A stretch of DNA of 10,267 bases from Lachnospiraceae bacterium (GTDB lineage: Bacteria > Bacillota > Clostridia > Lachnospirales > Lachnospiraceae): positions 1-10,267 of the forward strand of contig CAAFTS010000052.1 of NCBI GenBank assembly GCA_900765975.1, in the 5' to 3' direction. The notes under the pieces are model-generated. The model had not been told where the DNA came from and did no database searches. It saw only the letters and a list, made by a program, of their open reading frames with translations. Made by a program: the position numbers and the translations under genes. Within the stretch, counting starts at the first letter, position 1. Each line of letters starts with the position of its first letter. Positions 1 to 5,480 of the stretch are shown here, one piece after another.

Positions 1-14
1 AGAAGAATGTCGGA

Positions 15-47
15 AAGCCGTGTGAGGGAGAACCTCATGCACGGTTT
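15..47 (+). ncRNA. Group II intron domain V hairpin
   Basis: The lower helix pairs 15-22 with 40-47 (eight pairs including one G-U at G17-T45). Bases T38 and G39 form the conserved two-base bulge. The upper helix pairs 23-27 with 33-37 around the loop GAGAA (28-32). The AGC at 16-18 is the metal-binding catalytic triad of the family. The pairing is read directly from the sequence. Confidence 0.85.
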
Positions 48-50
48 GAT

Positions 51-85
51 GAGGGGAAAGAGGGCAGAAGCCCTCTAACCTACTC
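51..85 (+). ncRNA. Group II intron domain VI with branch-point A82
   Basis: The inner helix pairs 59-65 with 70-76 around loop AGAA. A symmetric AA/AA internal loop (57-58, 77-78) follows. The outer helix pairs 54-56 with 79-81 and 51-53 with 83-85, leaving A82 as the only bulged base. A bulged adenosine here is the expected branch nucleophile for lariat splicing. Confidence 0.8.
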
Positions 86-88
86 TAC

Positions 89-178
89 ATGCATGCGATA
101 AAACATTCCGGTAAACTGTTTTGAGTATCGAAGGCAACATCTTGATGTGGAGTATGAAGGAGAACAGGAGGATGCTAA
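89..178 (+). other. Intron 3' exon flank and spoIIE leader
   Basis: These 90 bases separate the intron end from the spoIIE start. Each forward frame entering from the exon junction meets a stop within about 35 bases (TGA 122-124, TAA 99-101, TAA 112-114). No interrupted coding sequence therefore continues into spoIIE, at least in intact form. A weak AT-rich inverted repeat is visible (96-99 with 127-130, 100-105 with 117-122) with a four-base bulge. It has no T-run and is not a convincing terminator. A strong AGGAGG ends at 171, seven bases before the ATG. No good sigma-A promoter is visible, so spoIIE transcription probably starts upstream of or inside the intron. Confidence 0.6.
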
Positions 179-1576
179 ATGGATAAGGGACAGGCGTTAT
201 ATACAAGTCCGTATGTAGCGCAGATTGAACGATTTGCAGATTCGGTGAAACAATTGTCGCAGACGTTTTTGCTGATGGAGGAAAAGAAGAAAGCATTTAC
301 AGGTGAAGAAGTAGATGGGATGTTTGACCGCGTAAAAGAGAGGGTATGCGAACAGTGTGAAAAATGCAGCTGGTGCTGGGGGGAGAATTTTGTACATACG
401 TATCAGATGGGATACGAGATCCTGTCTGCGACAGATCATTACGGAACGGAACTAAATATGGAGACGAAACGGAAATTGCAGCAGAGATGCTTGATGGCGC
501 CGCGGTTTTTGCGTGAGATGCTGGAGGCATTTCACGATGCAAGACAAAATATGATGTGGATGAATCGGATTGTTCAGAGTCGGGAAGGATGCGCGATTCA
601 AATGGACACGTTTGCGGAAATGCTGAGGGTGACTACTCGGGAACTGGAAAAAAGTATGTTTACAGACGAGAGAATGGAGAAAAAGATTGTTTCCGGATTA
701 AAGAGAAAGGGCGTAAGGGTACTGTATACCAATTTTTTTCTGAATAGAGAAGGAAAATACGAGGTTCATATTACCGCAAGGGCAATCCAGGAAAAATGTG
801 TGACATTTCAGGAGATTTGCAGAGAAATTTCATGGATCACCGGGCATCGGCTGATAGCCGAGGGCAATCCGTTTCAGACGCTGGGAAAAGAGTATGTGAC
901 GGTGGTCTGCTTGGAAGGACCTGCGTTTTATACGTTGCAGGGAGTGGCAAGGATTGGGAAGGGATGTTGCAAGATTTCCGGGGATAATTTTACGATGATG
1001 GATCTTCCGGGAGGCAGACAGAGTGCAGCGTTGTCCGATGGAATGGGATCCGGTGAGCGTGCGTGCAAGGAAAGTACGTTGGTCATTGAACTTCTGGAAG
1101 AATTGCTGGAAGCCGGATTTCCGGAGAAGACAGCCATTCAAATGATTAATACTACACTGGTATTAGGAAGGGAAGAAATCCATTATTCGACAGTGGATAT
1201 GAGTGTGTTTGATCTCTATACGGGAACGTGTGAGATTATTAAAGCAGGCGCTTCTTCAACATTTATTAAACATGGTGGAAAAGTGGAACACCTTAGCTCG
1301 ACGAGTCTTCCAATCGGGGTTGTACATAAATTGGAACTGGATTCTGTTATTCGAAAACTGGAAGATGGAGATTTTGTGATCATGGTTACGGATGGAGTGT
1401 TGGATGCACTTCCGGTAGGGGAACAGGATGTACTTTTGGAAACAATTATTCAGGGAACGGCGATGATTAATCCGAAAGAAATGGCGCATCATATTTTGCA
1501 GCAGGTGCTCAATTGGACCGGAAAAGAGCCGGAGGATGATATGACTGTATTGGTCGTGGGCGTCTGGGAAAAGTGA
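179..1576 (+). CDS. spoIIE: SpoIIE-family PP2C protein phosphatase, without membrane domain
   Basis: SpoIIE dephosphorylates the anti-anti-sigma factor SpoIIAA so that sigma-F becomes active in the forespore. In Bacillus subtilis it is about 827 residues, with an N-terminal ten-helix membrane domain, a regulatory domain and a C-terminal PP2C domain. This protein has 465 residues and no membrane segment. It begins just before a cysteine cluster (C57, C60, C63, C66) preceding the regulatory region, and ends in a complete PP2C domain. PP2C metal and core motifs are visible: SDGMGSG (286-292), STVDMS with D340, VTDGVLDA (403-410) and EDDMTV (452-457). The start is supported by AGGAGG seven bases upstream and an in-frame TAA directly before the ATG, so no longer in-frame version exists here. 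Its position before tilS-hpt-ftsH is the usual place of spoIIE. Family assignment is firm. Whether this is the working sporulation phosphatase or a shortened relic is open. Confidence 0.9.
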   Translation: MDKGQALYTSPYVAQIERFADSVKQLSQTFLLMEEKKKAFTGEEVDGMFDRVKERVCEQCEKCSWCWGENFVHTYQMGYEILSATDHYGTELNMETKRKLQQRCLMAPRFLREMLEAFHDARQNMMWMNRIVQSREGCAIQMDTFAEMLRVTTRELEKSMFTDERMEKKIVSGLKRKGVRVLYTNFFLNREGKYEVHITARAIQEKCVTFQEICREISWITGHRLIAEGNPFQTLGKEYVTVVCLEGPAFYTLQGVARIGKGCCKISGDNFTMMDLPGGRQSAALSDGMGSGERACKESTLVIELLEELLEAGFPEKTAIQMINTTLVLGREEIHYSTVDMSVFDLYTGTCEIIKAGASSTFIKHGGKVEHLSSTSLPIGVVHKLELDSVIRKLEDGDFVIMVTDGVLDALPVGEQDVLLETIIQGTAMINPKEMAHHILQQVLNWTGKEPEDDMTVLVVGVWEK

Positions 1577-1580
1577 TGCC

Positions 1581-1609
1581 TTGCATTTTTACTGAAAATT
1601 GAGTATAGT
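1581..1609 (+). promoter_or_regulatory. Candidate promoter for tilS operon, leaderless start
   Basis: TTGCAT (1581-1586) and TATAGT (1604-1609) are separated by exactly 17 bases. The -10 matches the sigma-A consensus at five of six positions; the -35 is weak, with only TTG conserved. Transcription would be expected to begin about seven bases after the -10, at or near A1616, the first base of the tilS ATG. No Shine-Dalgarno sequence precedes that ATG, which fits a leaderless message. This is inference from spacing and consensus. Confidence 0.45.
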
Positions 1610-1615
1610 TTACAT

Positions 1616-3067
1616 ATGATGAAATTGATAGATAAAGTGAATGCATATATAGATAAATATCAGATGATAAAAGATGGAGATCATGTAGTTGCAGGTATAT
1701 CGGGCGGACCAGATTCGGTATGCCTGTTTTTCGTGCTTTTAAAGCTGCAGAAACAAAAAGCATTTTCATTGACGGCGGTGCATATCAATCATGGTTTGCG
1801 TGGAGAGGATGCGGATGCAGATGAACGATTTGTTGTGGAGCTGTGTGAAAAATATCAGGTTCCTTTGGAAATTTTTCGGGTAGATCTGGAATTAATTGCC
1901 GGGAAACGGAAACAATCTCTTGAGGAAGCAGGACGGGAGGTTCGCCGAGAGGCGTTTCAGAGTGTTCTGGAAAAATATGGAGGAAACCGTATTGCGCTGG
2001 CACACCATCAAAATGACAATGCAGAGACGTTGCTTTGGAATCTGGCGCGGGGAACGGGACTGCATGGGTTGTGTGGAATTCGTCCGGTAAATGGGGTATG
2101 GATTCGCCCGCTGCTTTGTCTGGAACGTCGGGAAATCGAGCAGTTTTTAGAAGGGCTGGGACAGGATTACTGTATCGATCAGACCAATTTAGAGACTGCG
2201 TATACAAGGAATAAACTGCGGCATCAGGTACTCCCGATTTTGGAAAATGAGGTCAATTTAGCGGCGGTACGGCATATGAATGAAACGATGGAGCAGATGT
2301 GTATGCTCCGGGAATTTGCCGAAGAAGAAACGAAGAAAGCTGTCCAAACATGTGTGACGTGGGATCTGGAAAAGGAAACTCTGGAAATTGTTGAGAAACC
2401 CTGGCGTGAGCTGCCGGTATTTTTGCAGGATGAAGTGATTTATCATTGCATACAGCAGATTGCCGGAGCTTGCAGAGATTTGACGCGTACGCATGTGGCG
2501 GCGGTACGGCAGCTGTTGGAAAAGCAGACGGGGAAATGCCGCAATCTGCCGGGAAAGATTCGGGCGGTCAGGAGATATACAGGAGTATTACTGGAAAAAA
2601 ATCAGACGGCAGCGACTTCTTTTGAAAAGATCTTGCAGATTCCGGGGGTGACAGTCGTACCGGAAAAAAAACTCAAGATTACCTGCCGGATTCTGGAAAA
2701 AGAGGATGGGTGGAAAGTCTCAGAGATTCCGCAAAAATTATACACGAAATGGTTTGATTATGATATAATACATTCGTGTCTGAAGCTCAGAGGAAGAGAA
2801 AGTGGTGACAGTATCGTGATAGATCAGGAAGGTCATCGGCAGAAGCTGAAAGCATGGTTTGTGAATGAAAAGATACCGGCAGATCAAAGAGGAGAGATTC
2901 CTTTGATTGCAGAGGAAGACCGGATTGTCTGGATTGTAGGACACCGGATGAGTACGTTGTATCAGGTTCATGCTCAGACAACGCGGATTCTGCAGATTGA
3001 GGTTGAACTGATTGATATAGAGGGCGACCGAGGCAGAACGTGTGTCAGAGAGGAACAGTCACAATAA
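1616..3067 (+). CDS. tilS: tRNA(Ile)-lysidine synthetase
   Basis: TilS joins lysine to C34 of the CAU-anticodon tRNA-Ile using ATP, changing both codon reading (AUA) and charging identity; it is normally essential. The PP-loop signature SGGPDS is at 29-34. Family motifs follow in order: HINHGLRG (56-63), AHHQNDNAET (129-138), RGTGLHGL (145-152), RPLL (164-167) and TRNKLRH (197-203). The C-terminal TilS domain is recognisable at about 392-452 (RGRESGD, KLKAWFVNEKIP, WIVGHRMS). The length of 483 residues is normal for Bacillota forms. The start is ATG 1616 or the adjacent ATG 1619; no in-frame ATG, GTG or TTG lies between the spoIIE stop and 1616. No ribosome binding site is visible, in contrast with every neighbour. 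The gap to hpt is 33 bases. Confidence 0.95.
   Translation: MMKLIDKVNAYIDKYQMIKDGDHVVAGISGGPDSVCLFFVLLKLQKQKAFSLTAVHINHGLRGEDADADERFVVELCEKYQVPLEIFRVDLELIAGKRKQSLEEAGREVRREAFQSVLEKYGGNRIALAHHQNDNAETLLWNLARGTGLHGLCGIRPVNGVWIRPLLCLERREIEQFLEGLGQDYCIDQTNLETAYTRNKLRHQVLPILENEVNLAAVRHMNETMEQMCMLREFAEEETKKAVQTCVTWDLEKETLEIVEKPWRELPVFLQDEVIYHCIQQIAGACRDLTRTHVAAVRQLLEKQTGKCRNLPGKIRAVRRYTGVLLEKNQTAATSFEKILQIPGVTVVPEKKLKITCRILEKEDGWKVSEIPQKLYTKWFDYDIIHSCLKLRGRESGDSIVIDQEGHRQKLKAWFVNEKIPADQRGEIPLIAEEDRIVWIVGHRMSTLYQVHAQTTRILQIEVELIDIEGDRGRTCVREEQSQ
2761..2769 (+). promoter_or_regulatory. Possible internal extended -10 promoter inside tilS
   Basis: TGATATAAT is a perfect extended -10 (TGnTATAAT). There is no recognisable -35 at the usual distance; 2741-2746 is TACACG. 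It would produce a transcript starting about 325 bases before hpt and could supply hpt and ftsH. It also simply encodes Tyr-Asp-Ile-Ile, so chance is a real alternative. Confidence 0.25.
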
Positions 3068-3086
3068 GAAAACAAAAGAAAATATC

Positions 3087-3091
3087 GGAGG
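3087..3091 (+). promoter_or_regulatory. Ribosome binding site of hpt
   Basis: GGAGG lies nine bases before ATG 3101 in a purine-rich stretch, a strong Shine-Dalgarno match that fixes the hpt start. Confidence 0.8.
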
Positions 3092-3100
3092 AAAAGGAAA

Positions 3101-3628
3101 ATGGCAGAAACAATTCGCGTATTGGTATCTGAAGCAGATGTAGACAAAAGAATTGAGGAACTTGGAAGAAAGATCAGCGAGGATTACGCCGGAAAGCAGG
3201 TACATTTGATTTGTGTTCTTAAAGGCGGTGTGTTCTTTATGTGTGAACTGGCAAAGAGAATTACGGTTCCGGTTTCTATGGATTTTATGTGTGTGAGCAG
3301 TTATGGAGACGGTACTGCATCCAGTGGTGTTGTCAGAATTGCAAAGGATCTGGATGAGACAATCGAAGGGAAGGATGTTCTGATTGTTGAGGACATTATT
3401 GATTCCGGAAGAACGCTGTCTTATCTGATCGAAGTATTGAAAAAGCGCAATCCAAACAGCATTCGTCTTTGTACGCTGCTGGATAAACCGGATCGAAGAG
3501 TGTGTGATGTGAAGGTGGATTATATGGGATTTGATATTCCGGATCACTTCGTAGTCGGATACGGACTGGATTATGCACAAAAATATAGAAATCTTCCATA
3601 TATTGGTGTTGTGGAAGGTGTAGAGTAG
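3101..3628 (+). CDS. hpt: Hypoxanthine phosphoribosyltransferase
   Basis: This purine salvage enzyme transfers the phosphoribosyl group of PRPP to hypoxanthine (and usually guanine) to give IMP or GMP in the cytoplasm. The 175-residue protein has the full family pattern: LKGG (40-43) for pyrophosphate binding, SSYG (66-69) in the flexible loop, the PRPP-binding motif VEDIIDSGRTL (96-106), and the base-binding end region with DYAQKYRNLPYIG (157-169). Length and motifs are complete. It sits between tilS and ftsH, the conserved Bacillota order, with only 16 bases to the ftsH start, so co-transcription is expected. In B. subtilis the product is also reported to interact with FtsH and to influence ftsH expression; that is family knowledge and not visible here. 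Confidence 0.96.
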   Translation: MAETIRVLVSEADVDKRIEELGRKISEDYAGKQVHLICVLKGGVFFMCELAKRITVPVSMDFMCVSSYGDGTASSGVVRIAKDLDETIEGKDVLIVEDIIDSGRTLSYLIEVLKKRNPNSIRLCTLLDKPDRRVCDVKVDYMGFDIPDHFVVGYGLDYAQKYRNLPYIGVVEGVE

Positions 3629-3629
3629 G

Positions 3630-3635
3630 AAGGAG
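3630..3635 (+). promoter_or_regulatory. Ribosome binding site deciding the TTG start of ftsH
   Basis: AAGGAG ends nine bases before TTG 3645. The first in-frame ATG (codon 9) has no comparable site, and starting there would remove only the charged N-terminus. The TTG is therefore preferred. Confidence 0.75.
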
Positions 3636-3644
3636 TAAACAGGT

Positions 3645-5480
3645 TTGAACGATAATAAAAAGCGAGGGATGAGTGGGGTCCCATTCATCATCTTTGTTGT
3701 GCTTGTTCTCGGAATCCTGTGGTATATGGGAAGAGTGCAGCAGCAGGGACAGGAGATTACGTATGCTGTTTTTGAAGAGGCAATCGAGGACAATCTTGTA
3801 GATGAAGTATATATTTCTCAGAATAAAACTGCTCCGACAGGTGTGGTAGCAATTTCAATGAAAGAAAGCGGAGACGTCAAACGCGTATATGTGTCCGATG
3901 TAAATGAGGTTCAGGATTTTCTGAAAGAAAATAAATATCCGTATCGTCTGGGAAATATAAAAGAAGACAGCTGGGTAATGACTGCAGTACTGCCGGCATT
4001 GATTGTTGTAGTGGGCATCTTTTTATTGTTTATGCTGATGAATCGTCAGGGTGGTGGCAATGCCAAAGCGATGAATTTTGGAAAAAGCCGCGCCAGAATG
4101 AGCGGTCCGGAAGATAAAAAGGTAACTTTTGCAGATGTTGCAGGATTAAAAGAAGAAAAAGAGGAACTGGAAGAGATTGTTGATTTTCTGAAGGCTCCAA
4201 AGAAATATATTCAGGTGGGAGCTAGAATCCCGAAAGGTGTTTTGCTGGAGGGACCTCCGGGAACAGGTAAGACATTGCTGGCAAAGGCAGTTGCCGGTGA
4301 AGCTGGAGTGCCGTTTTTCAGTATTTCCGGTTCTGATTTTGTGGAAATGTTCGTAGGTGTCGGAGCATCTCGTGTAAGAGATCTGTTTCAGGATGCAAAG
4401 AAGAATGCACCTTGTATTATTTTTATTGATGAGATTGATGCGGTTGCAAGAAGACGAGGAAGCGGACTCGGCGGCGGTCATGATGAGAGAGAACAGACAT
4501 TGAATCAGCTGCTTGTGGAGATGGATGGATTTGGTGTCAATGAAGGCATTATCGTAATGGCAGCAACCAACCGAAAGGATATCCTGGATCCGGCGATTTT
4601 GCGTCCGGGACGTTTTGACAGAAATGTAATCGTAGGGCGTCCGGATGTCGGAGGGCGTGAGGAAATCCTTAAGGTTCATGCAAAAAATAAACCGCTTGGT
4701 GATGATGTGGATTTGAAACAGATTGCGCAGACGACAGCTGGATTTACCGGAGCAGATCTGGAGAATCTTTTGAATGAGGCAGCGATTCTTGCGGCAAAGG
4801 AGAACCATGTTTATATTCAGCAGGAGGATATCCGTCATGCGTTTGTGAAGGTAGGAATCGGTCCGGAGAAGAAGAGCCGGATCGTGTCTGAGAAAGAACG
4901 CCGGATTACGGCTTATCACGAAGCTGGTCATGCAATCTTGTTCCATGTACTTCCGGATGTGGGACCGGTATATAGCGTATCGATTGTGCCAACGGGCGGA
5001 GCCGGCGGTTATACAATGCCTTTGCCGGAGAAGGATGACATGTTTAATACAAAGGGACAGATGCTTCAGGAGATTACTGTTTCACTGGGCGGACGTGTTG
5101 CTGAGGAAGAAGTGTTTGATGATATTACAACCGGTGCGTCTCAGGATATTAAGCAGGCAACAGCGATTGCAAAATCTATGATCACAAAGTTCGGTATGTC
5201 AGAGCGCCTGGGATTGATCAATTATGATAACGACAGTGATGAAGTGTTTATCGGTCGGGACTTCGGACACACCTCCAGAGGATATGGAGAGAAGGTTGCC
5301 GGAACGATTGATGAAGAAGTAAAACGGATTATTGATGAATGCTATGCGAAGGCAAGAAAAATTTTGCAGGAGTATCATGCAGTATTGGAAGCGTGCGCAA
5401 ATCTTTTGTTAGAAAAAGAAAAGATTACACGCAGTGAATTTGAAGCGCTGTTTGAGGAAAAAGAGGAGATTTATGAATAG
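3645..5480 (+). CDS. ftsH: ATP-dependent zinc metalloprotease FtsH
   Basis: FtsH is a membrane-anchored hexameric AAA+ protease that extracts and degrades misfolded membrane proteins and selected regulators. The 611-residue protein has a short cytoplasmic start, a membrane segment at about 12-29, an extracytoplasmic domain, and a second membrane segment at about 112-132. The AAA+ module follows: Walker A GPPGTGKT (203-210), pore loop MFVGVGA (235-241), Walker B IIFIDEID (258-265) and the second region of homology [20 protein letters not shown] (307-326). The M41 protease domain has the zinc site HEAGH (425-429) and the likely third ligand D501 in TTGASQD. All key residues are intact and the length is typical, though the tail after the protease domain is short. 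The start codon is TTG. Its last eight bases overlap the start of the amylase gene. Confidence 0.97.
   Translation: MNDNKKRGMSGVPFIIFVVLVLGILWYMGRVQQQGQEITYAVFEEAIEDNLVDEVYISQNKTAPTGVVAISMKESGDVKRVYVSDVNEVQDFLKENKYPYRLGNIKEDSWVMTAVLPALIVVVGIFLLFMLMNRQGGGNAKAMNFGKSRARMSGPEDKKVTFADVAGLKEEKEELEEIVDFLKAPKKYIQVGARIPKGVLLEGPPGTGKTLLAKAVAGEAGVPFFSISGSDFVEMFVGVGASRVRDLFQDAKKNAPCIIFIDEIDAVARRRGSGLGGGHDEREQTLNQLLVEMDGFGVNEGIIVMAATNRKDILDPAILRPGRFDRNVIVGRPDVGGREEILKVHAKNKPLGDDVDLKQIAQTTAGFTGADLENLLNEAAILAAKENHVYIQQEDIRHAFVKVGIGPEKKSRIVSEKERRITAYHEAGHAILFHVLPDVGPVYSVSIVPTGGAGGYTMPLPEKDDMFNTKGQMLQEITVSLGGRVAEEEVFDDITTGASQDIKQATAIAKSMITKFGMSERLGLINYDNDSDEVFIGRDFGHTSRGYGEKVAGTIDEEVKRIIDECYAKARKILQEYHAVLEACANLLLEKEKITRSEFEALFEEKEEIYE

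Larger units (their letters stand above)
1..88 (+). mobile_element. Group II intron, 3' terminal part (domains V and VI)
   Basis: The first 88 bases fold as the catalytic end of a bacterial group II self-splicing retroelement. Domain V is a hairpin at 15-47 with the AGC catalytic triad (16-18) and a two-base bulge. Domain VI is a hairpin at 51-85 with a bulged A at 82. Counting from that branch adenine, the seventh base is C88, so the intron should end ...CTAC at 88, with the exon starting ATGCATGC at 89. This agrees with the family rule of a branch point seven or eight bases from an AY end. The upstream domains I-IV and any reverse transcriptase gene lie outside the window, so class and mobility cannot be judged. 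The + strand orientation matches the downstream genes, so splicing in a shared transcript is possible. Confidence 0.88.

Noticed and set aside
96..130. Inverted repeat after the intron as a terminator
   Set aside because: The stem is AT-rich, broken by a four-base bulge, and has no T-run after it.
126..132. TATCGAA as a Spo0A box controlling spoIIE
   Set aside because: One mismatch to TGTCGAA and no promoter at a fitting distance; such heptamers occur often by chance.
3059..3793. 244-residue minus-strand open frame opposite hpt
   Set aside because: It is the shadow of hpt and the start of ftsH; no ribosome site or recognisable domain, and hpt on the other strand is certain.
4146..4946. 266-residue minus-strand open frame opposite ftsH
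   Set aside because: It lies wholly within the FtsH AAA+ coding region and has the residue bias of a reverse-frame shadow.
5434..5472. Upstream GTG start for the amylase at 5434
   Set aside because: It adds 13 basic residues unlike the family and has no ribosome site; ATG 5473 has AGGAG just upstream.
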